The notes beneath the pieces were generated by a model. That model searched no databases and was not told the DNA's origin. It saw only the letters and a program-made list of their open reading frames with translations. A program made the translations under genes and the position numbers. 64,000 bases of DNA from Lacibacter sp. H375 (lineage in GTDB: Bacteria > Bacteroidota > Bacteroidia > Chitinophagales > Chitinophagaceae). Below, one piece after another: positions 34,822 through 43,595 of the stretch (the first letter of the stretch is position 1; the number at the start of each line of letters is the position of its first letter). Location: assembly GCF_037892425.1 (NCBI RefSeq), contig NZ_JBBKTT010000001.1, positions 3,658,001-3,722,000 of the forward strand, given 5' to 3'.

Positions 34822-34915
34822 TTTTATTCTGCAGCGGTTACAGGCGATCGGAATAGTATTTCCTAATCTTCAAAAAGCGCATGGCCCTGCTTTTAATTTA
34901 CTGGCCCTTTAAGAA

Positions 34916-36325
34916 ATGCATAAACTTTTTTGTTACATACCGATTTTACTTTCTGTCTTTTCCTGTAAGCAATCAGTTACCGGAGATATTTTAATTGAAA
35001 ATGTGAATGTAATTGACATGGAAGCCGGTAAAATTATTCCTAGCCAGGATGTAGTTATTACCGCAAATAAAATAACAAACATCGTATATCATGGCGATAT
35101 TGATATTCATTCAAACACTGTTATTAACGGCAGTAATCAATATCTCATTCCCGGGTTTTGGGATATGCATGAACATATGATGCGGTACCAATGGTACAAA
35201 TCACAAATGCCACTGTTACGGGCAAATGGCATTACCGGGTTTCGTGAAATGTGGGGCGATCTTACTATTGCAACCTACGTACAATCCCAAATTCAAAACG
35301 ATAGCTTGCCTTACTTCCGTTTTGTTGCGTCCGGACATATTCTGGATGGAAAAAAAGCTTTCTGGGAAGGCTCAATACCTGTTGCAACTAAAGTCGCCGC
35401 TATAAAAATTGTTGATTCATTGCGAAACGCTAAAGTAGATTTTATTAAAACGTATAGCTTTTTGTCGCCTGATGTGTTTTATACAATTGCAGAAAGATGT
35501 AAGGAAAATAAGTTTCCATTTGCCGGGCATGTACCTCACACTGTATGGTTAACAGAAGCATCGGATGCAGGAATGGCATCGATGGAACATTTATATGGTT
35601 TTTTAACGGAGGCTTGTTCAAATAGTGATTCAGCCATGGCACTTATGAAACGATCGGTAGCAGCATTTGAAAGCGGTAACAAAGAAGAAAGGGCAAAAAT
35701 ATCCCTACTTTTTCATTCCCTTGTTCTAAATAATTTTTCAGAAGAAAAATTAATAACTATTGCAAAGAGATTGAGAAAGAACAATACTTACATCGTACCA
35801 ACTCTTGTAACGTTGCGGGGGCAATATTTTACTAACGACACGTCATTCACCAATGACCCAAGATTGAAGTATATGTCAAAGGAAACGCTTGAATACTGGA
35901 AAGAACAAACCAGAAATGATCTGGAGAAGAATACCGACATTCAATGGCAGAATATGCGAAAACGCTGGCAGATAGAGAAACAGATAATGAGGATATTAAT
36001 TTCAGAGAAAGTTCCCATAATGGCAGGTACCGATGCTGATAATCCGTATGCATTCCCGGGCTTCAGCCTCCACGATGAAATGGCTTTATATGTTGAGTGT
36101 GGAATGACGCCATTAGAAGCCTTACGCTCGGCAATAACTGTCCCGGTAAAATTTCTTAAAATGTCCGATTCATTAGGAACTATTAAAAAAGACAAACTTG
36201 CAGATTTGGTTTTATTAGAAGCAAATCCACTTGACGACATAAAAAACACAACGAAGATAAATACGGTTATTGCGAACGGCAGGTTGTATGACAAAAAGTA
36301 TATTAATTCAATTTTAAAAAAGTAA
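34916..36325 (+). CDS. Amidohydrolase family lipoprotein
   Basis: 469 residues. The lipobox LSVFSC gives a lipidated cysteine near residue 17. The amidohydrolase fold is shown by the metal-binding HEH in FWDMHEHMM (the family usually has HxH here), FAGHVPH and SMEHLYGF for the next histidines, and AGTDADNPY with the metal-side aspartate, followed by HDEMALYVECGMTPLEALR. It resembles imidazolonepropionase-like and prolidase-like amidohydrolases. The substrate is unknown. It lies just outside the last attC-like site and ends before a GC-rich palindrome. Confidence 0.9.
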   Translation: MHKLFCYIPILLSVFSCKQSVTGDILIENVNVIDMEAGKIIPSQDVVITANKITNIVYHGDIDIHSNTVINGSNQYLIPGFWDMHEHMMRYQWYKSQMPLLRANGITGFREMWGDLTIATYVQSQIQNDSLPYFRFVASGHILDGKKAFWEGSIPVATKVAAIKIVDSLRNAKVDFIKTYSFLSPDVFYTIAERCKENKFPFAGHVPHTVWLTEASDAGMASMEHLYGFLTEACSNSDSAMALMKRSVAAFESGNKEERAKISLLFHSLVLNNFSEEKLITIAKRLRKNNTYIVPTLVTLRGQYFTNDTSFTNDPRLKYMSKETLEYWKEQTRNDLEKNTDIQWQNMRKRWQIEKQIMRILISEKVPIMAGTDADNPYAFPGFSLHDEMALYVECGMTPLEALRSAITVPVKFLKMSDSLGTIKKDKLADLVLLEANPLDDIKNTTKINTVIANGRLYDKKYINSILKK

Positions 36326-36338
36326 TCAATTCCGTCGG

Positions 36339-36366
36339 CCCGGGGTCTGGTGCAACCGACCCCGGG
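36339..36366. repeat. GC-rich palindrome, REP-like copy 1
   Basis: CCCGGGGTC (36339-36347) pairs with GACCCCGGG (36358-36366); the inner GGT-GCA-ACC can also pair. The right half, GCAACCGACCCCGGGAGT, recurs with one deletion at 38031-38047. Confidence 0.75.
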
Positions 36367-36434
36367 AGTTAGAATGCTTAAACAAGGTTTGACAAGAACT
36401 CCAAATCCAACAATTAAACAACAACATTCGATAC

Positions 36435-36932
36435 ATGAGCATGATTGCCAATTTACTTCGGGTTACAACTTCTGAGCTTGAAGAATATTTGAAAGACAGC
36501 TCTTTACTGGAGAGCAGAATTTATAATGATGAGACTGACGAAGAAGACCCCAACTTAGTTGACATCGATCAATCATGGGACGGTATTGTCTTTTTATTAA
36601 CCGGGAATAGTTTTGAAAATAATACACATCCTTTGGCGAACGTGTTATTCAGCGACCAGGTGATAGACGAAGAACAGGATCTTGGTTACGGGCCGGGGCA
36701 GTATTTAACTGCAGAACAGGTAAAAGAGCTGCATGCACAAATTGCAACCATTTCAACCGAAGAGCTAAAGAAGAGATTTGATGCCGGCAAAATGAAGGAG
36801 GTGGGCGTTTTTCCAGATGTGTGGGATAACCCGGATACAGTTGATTACCTGATTGAATATTTCGAAACCATTAAGGAAGTGTATGCACTGGCGGCTAAAA
36901 ACCATGAAGCACTTATTACGTTTATAAATTAG
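36435..36932 (+). CDS. DUF1877 (YfbM-like) protein
   Basis: 165 residues, acidic and cytosolic. DUF1877 features are MSMIANLLRVTTSELEEYL, the phrase DIDQSWDGIVFLLTG, and GYGPGQYLTAEQVKELHA. E. coli YfbM is the structural example; function is unknown. Homologues are often found in accessory regions. It is flanked upstream by a GC-rich palindrome and followed 44 bases later by a membrane protein gene on the same strand. Confidence 0.88.
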   Translation: MSMIANLLRVTTSELEEYLKDSSLLESRIYNDETDEEDPNLVDIDQSWDGIVFLLTGNSFENNTHPLANVLFSDQVIDEEQDLGYGPGQYLTAEQVKELHAQIATISTEELKKRFDAGKMKEVGVFPDVWDNPDTVDYLIEYFETIKEVYALAAKNHEALITFIN

Positions 36933-36976
36933 GATGAACAGCCAAACAACCTTTATAAATACCTTACCCAATACGA

Positions 36977-37507
36977 ATGCTCAGGAATCTTTATAAAACA
37001 CTCTACAAAACATTTTACTACAATCATTTTGTGTATGTGGTGCACGCTCCGTTGGAAACTGTGATTGAGCAGCTTGATCATTTGTTCAGGGAAAAGTCGG
37101 GGCTTTTCAAATCGCCCAATTTAAGCGGCAGGTTTATAAGTTTCCCCGGTAGTTTCCGGATGACAGCAAAATGGTCGCTTGGCATTATTCAAAACTTCGA
37201 AAAAGACCCTGCCATTTTAAAAGGACTTTTATCCAGTGCCGGCGATACAAAGACAAGGATCGACATTTCAATTCGTCCCAACTCTGTGTTTTTGATTCTA
37301 TCCATCTTTTTTTTACCCATCGGTTTGTACAATCTTTATCAAGCGGCCACAACAAAAGACGCAAACAGCTTACTCATCGGTTTGTGGATGACGTTTGTTG
37401 CAATTCCGGTTTTATTTTTCTTTGCAAGAGGCGCATCAAACGCACTTCGAAAAAATTTTCAACAATATATGAATGTAAGACCCGCCAGTGAAGACGAATT
37501 GTTGTAA
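36977..37507 (+). CDS. Uncharacterised membrane protein, two transmembrane helices
   Basis: 176 residues. The N-terminal 100 residues are soluble and basic (YVVHAPLETVIEQLDHLF, SLGIIQNFEKDP). Two hydrophobic helices follow at about 104-122 (VFLILSIFFLPIGLYNLY) and 133-150 (GLWMTFVAIPVLFFFARG), with a short tail. No family is recognised. It may be co-transcribed with the DUF1877 gene. A second GC-rich palindrome follows its stop codon. Confidence 0.65.
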   Translation: MLRNLYKTLYKTFYYNHFVYVVHAPLETVIEQLDHLFREKSGLFKSPNLSGRFISFPGSFRMTAKWSLGIIQNFEKDPAILKGLLSSAGDTKTRIDISIRPNSVFLILSIFFLPIGLYNLYQAATTKDANSLLIGLWMTFVAIPVLFFFARGASNALRKNFQQYMNVRPASEDELL

Positions 37508-37531
37508 TGGTAAAGCTTTAGAATATATAAA

Positions 37532-37559
37532 TCCCGGGGTCCACTGCGTGATACCCCGG
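37532..37559. repeat. GC-rich palindrome, REP-like copy 2 / possible terminator
   Basis: CCCGGGGT (37532-37539) pairs with ACCCCGGG (37552-37559); inside, CAC-TGC-GTG adds a short stem. It lies between convergent genes and may also act as a terminator, though no T-run follows. The stem matches copy 1 at 36339. Confidence 0.7.
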
Positions 37560-37591
37560 GCATACAACGTAAATTAAAAGCAGGGTAGTGC

Positions 37592-37939
37592 TTACGTTGC
37601 ACTGGTTGTCACCGCAGCTGTTACAGCAGCCTGTGTTGCAGCTGAGGCGGCAGCAGCCGATTCGTTTGTAACGCCAGCCATACTAATGAAGTTATAACCC
37701 CATCCTTTCAGTTCGTTTACCCATATGAGTGAGCCATCTTTTGCACTTAAGCAAAACAAGATACCCGATGAGGCAACAAAAATTTTGTCGGCTTCAACAG
37801 AAATTTGTCCGTAGTTATACCCGTTACTGTTTTTATGGTACTCTTTCAGTTTAATTTCCCAAACAATGGAGCCATCTTTTTTATTTACTGCGGCTACTTT
37901 TCCTTTTGACAGAATATAGAGGTGATTGACAGGTTTCAT
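37592..37939 (-). CDS. Short PQQ-like beta-propeller fragment with an Ala/Thr tail
   Basis: 115 residues from the ATG at 37939; longer in-frame starts would run through the repeat at 38020-38050. It contains two PQQ-type blade strands, KGKVAAVNKKDGSIVWEIKL and FCLSAKDGSLIWVNEL, each with the DGS-I-W signature. Complete PQQ-like propellers have seven or eight blades, so this is a fragment or a tiny stand-alone version. The last 24 residues are almost only Ala, Thr, Val and Ser. No signal peptide. Whether it is functional is uncertain. Confidence 0.6.
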   Translation of the reverse strand: MKPVNHLYILSKGKVAAVNKKDGSIVWEIKLKEYHKNSNGYNYGQISVEADKIFVASSGILFCLSAKDGSLIWVNELKGWGYNFISMAGVTNESAAAASAATQAAVTAAVTTSAT

Positions 37940-38017
37940 GTTTTTTTTATAAAAATAGGAAATACGCCTGAAGAGAGGTGAAGGAGTTGGTTGGCTATAA
38001 AAAAACAATCCGTAAAT

Positions 38018-38048
38018 CTGGGGGACTGTTGCAACCGACCCGGGAGTC
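38018..38048. repeat. GC-rich repeat, copy 3 (degenerate palindrome)
   Basis: CTGGGGGACTGTTGCAACC followed by GACCCGGGAGTC corresponds to the right half and loop of copy 1 at 36347-36369 with a few changes. The left half has decayed, so the hairpin is weaker. Confidence 0.6.
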
Positions 38049-38106
38049 AACGTATGAAAATCCGGTCACCATTATTTGAGACCACGGGCAGATGAAAAAG
38101 TGCTGT

Positions 38107-38418
38107 CTAAGCTTTATTTAAAATTTGCCTTTTCGTTTCCTCATCACGCTTGCTTAAATAATTATCAATTGCATCCTGCATATCACGCACTGCCATTGAT
38201 ACTTCCTGGTAATTTGTGCTGTTAATCTCGGCCTTGGTTACTTTCCATTTTTGCCGTTTTAATTCGATTCTTTTTTCCATTAAAATAAAGCGGTCGCTCT
38301 TTCCTTTTATTTTAAAACGCTCTACCTGTGGGCTGCTGTAATAATGTTCCACTTCCATACGAAAGCGGCCCTTGGTTGTTGTATCAACCGTTATATAAAA
38401 ACTTACGTTGATATTCAT
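38107..38418 (-). CDS. Uncharacterised 103-residue protein coupled to SRAP
   Basis: Its ATG overlaps the stop codon of the SRAP gene by four bases (ATGA), so translation is coupled. It begins with a beta-rich half (MNINVSFYITVDTTTKGRF, HYYSSPQVERFKIKG) and ends in a charged helix (VSMAVRDMQDAIDNYLSKRDE). No signal peptide or cysteine. No family is recognised. The coupling suggests a role in the same process as SRAP, protection or repair of abasic sites, but this is inference only. Confidence 0.7.
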   Translation of the reverse strand: MNINVSFYITVDTTTKGRFRMEVEHYYSSPQVERFKIKGKSDRFILMEKRIELKRQKWKVTKAEINSTNYQEVSMAVRDMQDAIDNYLSKRDEETKRQILNKA

Positions 38419-39191
38419 AGAGACGGCAGATTGTCATAATGAAATTCTTTTGTCGGGTCATCGGCATACAGAAAGTTTTTGGCAACAGGCCATGCTTTTA
38501 TTTTAACAGGATCGTATTGATGGGTTGCCAATTTTGCAATGCGTTCTTCCGTTAAATCGTTCTGTATCCATTCAAATGCCAGTTCTGGTGGAAGAATAAC
38601 AGGCATGCGTTTTTTGGTATTGTGTATCTGAATCATGGGGCCCACGGCATTGGTTGTAACAACCGCAAAGGTGGCTGCTTTCTGATCTATTTCGAGATTA
38701 TGCCACACTCGTGAAACCCCCGCCATAAAAAAATATTCTTCATTATTGTCAACCGTTATATAGTAAGGTATCTTCTCTGTTTCTTTTAACGGTTGCCCAC
38801 GTTTGCCAATTTTCGGAATATGCCGCCATTCAAAGAATCCGGTTGAAAGTGCCAGTACTCGTCCCTCTAATGCCCCTTCACGATACATCGATTCTCGTCC
38901 TTTTTCATTGATGAGAATGTTTTCGCCTTTAGCATTGAGCCAGGTAAATTTTTTACGTGCTGCACTCAGCTCATCAGCATCATGAATTGATTCGGGAATA
39001 TATTCCCAATGCATCAGCTGTATATCAACATCAGTTCCGTTACCGACAGGTACAATCACCGGCCAGTCACGATATTCGAATCCGTTTTGTACGGGGCGGT
39101 TTAAAAAAAGAAGATTCTTTATTTCTTTTTCAATGGCCATAAGGCGTAAGTATTCGGCACGGGTAACCCGGCAACCATTGTAGTAACACAT
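38415..39191 (-). CDS. SOS response-associated peptidase (SRAP; YedK/HMCES family)
   Basis: 258 residues from the ATG at 39191. This start is decided by function: Cys2, exposed after removal of Met1, is the catalytic residue that forms a thiazolidine crosslink with abasic sites in single-stranded DNA. E121 in GFFEWRHIP and H190 in IQIHNTKKRMPVIL are the other conserved active-site residues. SRAP proteins shield abasic sites from strand breakage. The gene overlaps the next one by four bases. Confidence 0.94.
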   Translation of the reverse strand: MCYYNGCRVTRAEYLRLMAIEKEIKNLLFLNRPVQNGFEYRDWPVIVPVGNGTDVDIQLMHWEYIPESIHDADELSAARKKFTWLNAKGENILINEKGRESMYREGALEGRVLALSTGFFEWRHIPKIGKRGQPLKETEKIPYYITVDNNEEYFFMAGVSRVWHNLEIDQKAATFAVVTTNAVGPMIQIHNTKKRMPVILPPELAFEWIQNDLTEERIAKLATHQYDPVKIKAWPVAKNFLYADDPTKEFHYDNLPSL

Positions 39192-39336
39192 AGTATAAAG
39201 ATAATTTTTATTCCTGTCAACGATTTTCAAATGATAACAATAAAGTACATGCACACACTTATGCCCCGTTGCATAGTACAGTTAACAACGACATCAGCTA
39301 ATCGCAATGACACTAACTGGTAACACTTCTAAGAAA

Positions 39337-39873
39337 CTAGTGACTTAAATTTCCTGCTATAATATCTGTATCAGTTTCAAATAAGTTGAGTACCCAGTCA
39401 GGCGGTTTCTTATGTAGGTTTTTTACACCGGCGCTTTCGAGTATTTGCCGTAATAGTTGAGGTTTGTCTTTTTTCCATATTAAGGCTCTTGTAATACCCA
39501 CAGCTTTTGTTTCTTCCTGTTGTTCAAATTTATGGATATGGTACACCCATTTTTCATCCCAGCCCGCTGTGGTTACTTTAAGTGTAAATTTTGTCCAGCG
39601 TTTTAGTGGTTTTCTGTAAATGATTTTTTGTGAGCCAAGAGTAGGCGCTAAACCCTTCAAGACAATTTCACGATAAAGTTTTGAACGGGCAATCATCTCC
39701 CAACGTATAAAGTCCATATACGCTGCATATTTGAATGCGGTCATCACACGCAACCCATCACAGTCAAATAGTCGAACTGTAAATGTTCTGCTCAGTTCTG
39801 CCTCAACGTCTATTTGTTTCTGAAAATTTTTCGCAATTAGAATCCTGATAATACGATACCAATAGTAGAACAT
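39337..39873 (-). CDS. Thioesterase-like hotdog protein (4HBT_2 / THEM6-like)
   Basis: 178 residues from the ATG at 39873 (MFYYWYRIIRILIAK), matching the hydrophobic start of THEM6-like proteins; an ATG at 39903 would add ten residues. The hotdog fold is suggested by TFTVRLFDCDGLRVMTAFKY, where DCDGLRVM holds the place of the usual active-site loop, and the strands KIIYRKPLKRW and YHIHKFEQQ. Substrate unknown; acyl-CoA thioesterase activity is possible but the catalytic aspartate is not certain. It is monocistronic. Confidence 0.75.
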   Translation of the reverse strand: MFYYWYRIIRILIAKNFQKQIDVEAELSRTFTVRLFDCDGLRVMTAFKYAAYMDFIRWEMIARSKLYREIVLKGLAPTLGSQKIIYRKPLKRWTKFTLKVTTAGWDEKWVYHIHKFEQQEETKAVGITRALIWKKDKPQLLRQILESAGVKNLHKKPPDWVLNLFETDTDIIAGNLSH

Positions 39874-40118
39874 ACATGATATGTTTTGGTGGTGGGGAAA
39901 CAAGAGAACGCTTAACTCTTAAATATACGCAGCGCCCTTTAAATTCTTACCTCGTTTTGTCGAGCAAAAGTCTTGTGTAGCCAATCTTGCGAGTTCTACT
40001 ATATAAATCCAGGTATCCAATAAGTGACAGCACGGGCGTACAAAAGCAAACTGATGTATGGTTCATAAATGATTGGCACGATATTCACACCCTGCATTAA
40101 AAAATAACAACTTAATTT

Positions 40119-41432
40119 ATGAAGAATATTTTCTTACTGCTGTCAGGTATCATCATTACCTGTAGCATACAGGCGCAAAATAGCCAGTCGCAAAGAACAG
40201 GTGCGGTATATATTACTGTAAACGGGAACAAAAATCTACAGGTTGCCATTGATGGGGTTGTAAAAACATTTATCAGCACAGCCAGTACAAGCACTGTTAA
40301 TAAAACTGCTCCCATTGCCAATCTTGAAGCAGGTATGCATACCCTCACTTTTCCCGGAACAGGGGCAAACAATAACCGCACAGGTGAAAACATGACAACA
40401 GAATTTAACCTGAGACGGAATTTTGATATGCATATTAATGTTAATGCGGATGGCAGCATTGAATTGATTGAAAAACGAAAAGCAGGTGGGGGCAGCAATG
40501 CTTCGCAGTTCAATACCACGCTGCGGAACCTGAAAGCACAAACAACCAATCAAAGCAGGAATGCATATTTAAACTCATTATTTAACACGCCTAATACTTA
40601 TTTTACATCTATACAGGTTGTACAATTGCTGCAACAAATACGTGTAGAGGCCGACAGATTGCCTTTGGCTAAATTATCGTTCCGTACGGTAACAGATCCG
40701 GCTAATTTCAGCCCGGTATATGGTTTATTTAATGTGCAGGCAAACAGAACCGAACTGGAGAATTATGTAAACTATTATGATGCAAACACTGCTGGTTCTG
40801 CAACAACAACTAATGGCACGGCGATGTCAGACAGTTATTTCAACAGCTTATATCAAAACATCAGGTACCAGTCGCCCGTTTCAACACAGGTAGCTTCAAT
40901 CAACAATGCATTTAATGTATCAGGTAATTATTTTACATCCAGCCAGGTGGTGCAATTGCTGCAATTGATTACGGCGGAAACAAGCAGGTTACAATTGGCA
41001 AAAGCATCTTATCGCACAGTTGTTGATCCAGTAAATTTTACAGCCGTTTCTAATTTATTGTATACACAAAGCAGTCGTGATGAACTTTCGGCGTATATCA
41101 ATAATGGTGCTACAGGAACCACTACTGCAGGTGCAGCAATGTCGGAGGCAGATTATACAACTTTACACCGTTCCATCAGCTCTCAGTTTATGCCCTTTTC
41201 AAAAATAACCATGCTCACCAATACCTTTAATAACACTGCTTATTATTTTACCAGCAGCCAGGTGAGAGGTCTTTTATTATTAATCAGCAGCGAGACAAAC
41301 AGGCTGCAGTTAGCTAAAAAGGCTTATCGTAATACAGTTGACCGTGTAAATTATACGCAGTTAAACGACTTGTTTACCACTGCAAGTTATAAAGATGATT
41401 TAACTGCCTATGTAAAGGCCTACAGAGATTAA
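40119..41432 (+). CDS. Secreted protein with three DUF4476 repeats
   Basis: 437 residues. Signal peptide about 1-19 (ending CSIQAQ). Residues 24-115 form a beta-rich domain (VYITVNGNKNLQVAIDG). Then come three copies of a helical unit of about 85 residues, each with YFTS-Q-V-LL-I-E-RL-LAK and D-NF or D-NY, at about 150-235, 265-345 and 360-437. The unit is DUF4476 (PF14771), found in secreted Bacteroidota proteins of unknown role. Linkers between the copies are rich in Ala, Thr and Gly. Most homologues have one or two units. A terminator follows. Confidence 0.85.
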   Translation: MKNIFLLLSGIIITCSIQAQNSQSQRTGAVYITVNGNKNLQVAIDGVVKTFISTASTSTVNKTAPIANLEAGMHTLTFPGTGANNNRTGENMTTEFNLRRNFDMHINVNADGSIELIEKRKAGGGSNASQFNTTLRNLKAQTTNQSRNAYLNSLFNTPNTYFTSIQVVQLLQQIRVEADRLPLAKLSFRTVTDPANFSPVYGLFNVQANRTELENYVNYYDANTAGSATTTNGTAMSDSYFNSLYQNIRYQSPVSTQVASINNAFNVSGNYFTSSQVVQLLQLITAETSRLQLAKASYRTVVDPVNFTAVSNLLYTQSSRDELSAYINNGATGTTTAGAAMSEADYTTLHRSISSQFMPFSKITMLTNTFNNTAYYFTSSQVRGLLLLISSETNRLQLAKKAYRNTVDRVNYTQLNDLFTTASYKDDLTAYVKAYRD

Positions 41433-41455
41433 ATAGTTACTATCTGTTCTTATGG

Positions 41456-41502
41456 AAGGGTCGTTCTTTTTTAATGGAAGGGAATGATCCTTTTTATTTT
41501 TT
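41456..41502 (+). terminator. Intrinsic terminator of the DUF4476 gene
   Basis: AAGGGTCGTTC (41456-41466) pairs with GAATGATCCTT (41482-41492) with two G-T pairs, followed by a T-rich run to 41502. Confidence 0.75.
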
Positions 41503-41526
41503 CGGCAACTTTGTTACGGTTCCATA

Positions 41527-42105
41527 TTAGGATTTTTTCAAAAATGTGAGCGGTGGGCCAATATGTTCAAACCCATGTGCTTTCCTTGCTTTATCTTTTT
41601 CTTCTTCCGTCATTTTTGCAATTTCACCATTGTGTACACGGTTAAACCATTCTTCCATTTTACCTGCGGGTTGAAATAACATGAGCAGTTTACTTTCTCC
41701 CTTACCCACTTTTGCAAATGTATGTGGCACACCACGTGGGCCAAACACACAATCGCCGGCTTTTGCATGATAAAGTTCATCACCCACTTTTATCATATAC
41801 TCTCCTGAAATGATGTACCACCATTCGTCCTGTTCATAGTGAAAATGTAATGCCGGACCTCCTTCTTTCAATCTGGTTGAATCAAAGATGTACAGATCGC
41901 CATCTGTATCCTTGCCCGATACTTTACAATAAAACTTATCGCCTTCAAAAAGCGACAGGGGTTTGTTAAAACGGTCATTGCCGTTTTTAACCATAATGCC
42001 TTTGCCAACCCTGGTTTTTTGTTTTCTACCTGCTTCTGTTTTAAAAGGCGCTGCTGCTATGCTGCCTATGGCCAAACAAAACTTTAGAAAAGAACTACGT
42101 TTCAT
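41527..42105 (-). CDS. Cupin domain protein with N-terminal export-like segment
   Basis: 192 residues. The first 20 residues (MKRSSFLKFCLAIGSIAAAP) look like a signal peptide; a twin arginine is not present. The single cupin domain (about 55-150) has the metal-site pattern HFHYEQDEWWYIISGE and, further on, FGPRGVPHTFAKVG. Small secreted or periplasmic cupins of this kind are often quercetin-dioxygenase-like, but the substrate is unknown. It is convergent with the DUF4476 gene and divergent from a serine hydrolase. Confidence 0.88.
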   Translation of the reverse strand: MKRSSFLKFCLAIGSIAAAPFKTEAGRKQKTRVGKGIMVKNGNDRFNKPLSLFEGDKFYCKVSGKDTDGDLYIFDSTRLKEGGPALHFHYEQDEWWYIISGEYMIKVGDELYHAKAGDCVFGPRGVPHTFAKVGKGESKLLMLFQPAGKMEEWFNRVHNGEIAKMTEEEKDKARKAHGFEHIGPPLTFLKKS

Positions 42106-42294
42106 AAAACTTGTTTTTGGCTGAAGAAAGAGTGTTGTTTAAAGCTACTTCATTTTCTTCGTTAACACAATGGCCCCCGCAGGTTTTGTTAATTGAAAGA
42201 TGTTGCGTAAACTAGCGGAATGTATGTGTTGGTAAGCATGGGTAGTTAAACTGCCCGCACAGGTTTTATCAATTTAAACTACACGTAAATCAAT

Positions 42295-43533
42295 ATGAAC
42301 GGCACGCTACGTTATTTGTTAACAATCAGTTTTATCCTCTGGAAGTTTAGCAGCTCTGCGCAACAATTACATTATACTGCAACGCAAACTGAACTTATAC
42401 ACGACAGTATCAGTAAAAGCAGGTGGGATATTGGCGGAAGTTTATCGCAATACAGTTTCAGGTATATGTCGGAGTTTTTTCCGGTTAGTATAATTCGTAA
42501 ATCAAACCAGGCTTATGTATTCAGAGCGAACAACAAAAAATCAGTTGACAATATTGTTGTGAAGTCTGGAAAGAATACACTCACGCTCGAAAACTATTTA
42601 AAGCAATTACATTTTGCAGGTTTTATTGTTGTGCATAAAGGCGCCATTGCTTATGAAAAGTATTTCTCCATGCTTCCCGAAGATCAGCATACACTGCAAT
42701 CGGTAACCAAAGTAATTACTTCGCTCTTAATTACCGGATTGATCAATGAAGGTAAAATTGATATGAACCAGTCAGTTGAAAAATACATTAGCGATTTAAA
42801 AGGTTCTGACTGGCAGGGTATATCGGTAAAAGATATTCTGAATATGCGTTCGGGCATGGACAGTTATTCGATCGATTTCGCAAGTGGACCGTTTACAAAT
42901 CCCTTGCATAAAAATTATCAGCTTGAGTCTTCACTGGGTGTGTTGCCAAAAGCGAACAAAACGCCGCTTTCTCCTTACAAATTCATTGCAGGTATAAAAA
43001 AAGACAAGATGCCCGGTTTAAATGCCGAATACTCAAATCTTAATACGTTTGTTTTAGGATGGCTTGCCGAAACTGTTACAGGTAAAAAGTATGCTGACCT
43101 TGTATCAGAAAGAATATGGAAGCCGATGGGTGCATCATCCAATGCGTATGTATGTGTTTCTGATAAAGGTATTCCATGGACGCATGGAGGTATGTCGGCC
43201 ACACTCAGAGATCTTGCACGTTTCGGAATGCTTTTTACCAACAGCGAAATCAAAGCAAGAAAAGAAAACCTGATCAGTTTTAAGCAGGTAAAAGAGATTT
43301 TTGATGCGCCACCAATAACCAATTCCTTTGCGCCATTTAAATGGGCTTATCAATGGGATCTTGCCAGTGATGGCATTATGATGAAAAGTGGTTTTGGCGG
43401 ACAGGCTTTATACATTCATCCGGAAAAAGAAATCGTTATTGCCTGTTATAATTATATTGACAGCGATTGGAGTATTATGAACACTATTTCTGATGCGGTG
43501 ATCAATGATATTATAAAAGCGGTTGAGAAGTGA
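42295..43533 (+). CDS. Serine hydrolase, class C beta-lactamase-like, secreted
   Basis: 412 residues with a signal peptide (about 1-22, ending SSSAQ). The catalytic domain starts near residue 95 after an extra N-terminal region of about 70 residues. Motifs are S136-V-T-K139, Y246-S-N248 and KSG near the C-terminus (MMKSGFGGQALYIHP), the last resembling the KTG triad of penicillin-binding proteins. It differs from the other hydrolases in the window in its third motif (KSG against HxG), so it belongs to another subgroup. The gene is followed 62 bases later by a RibD-type reductase on the same strand. Confidence 0.92.
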   Translation: MNGTLRYLLTISFILWKFSSSAQQLHYTATQTELIHDSISKSRWDIGGSLSQYSFRYMSEFFPVSIIRKSNQAYVFRANNKKSVDNIVVKSGKNTLTLENYLKQLHFAGFIVVHKGAIAYEKYFSMLPEDQHTLQSVTKVITSLLITGLINEGKIDMNQSVEKYISDLKGSDWQGISVKDILNMRSGMDSYSIDFASGPFTNPLHKNYQLESSLGVLPKANKTPLSPYKFIAGIKKDKMPGLNAEYSNLNTFVLGWLAETVTGKKYADLVSERIWKPMGASSNAYVCVSDKGIPWTHGGMSATLRDLARFGMLFTNSEIKARKENLISFKQVKEIFDAPPITNSFAPFKWAYQWDLASDGIMMKSGFGGQALYIHPEKEIVIACYNYIDSDWSIMNTISDAVINDIIKAVEK

Positions 43534-43595
43534 CGCTTGTGAAAAGTAATCATTCTTAAACCGACAAGAATAAACACAATAAAAAGCAAAACCAA

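Noticed and set aside
42240-42256. Short palindrome GGGTAGTTAAACTGCCC upstream of a serine hydrolase gene
   Set aside because: The stem leaves almost no loop, it occurs once and has no T-run; too little to call an operator or terminator.
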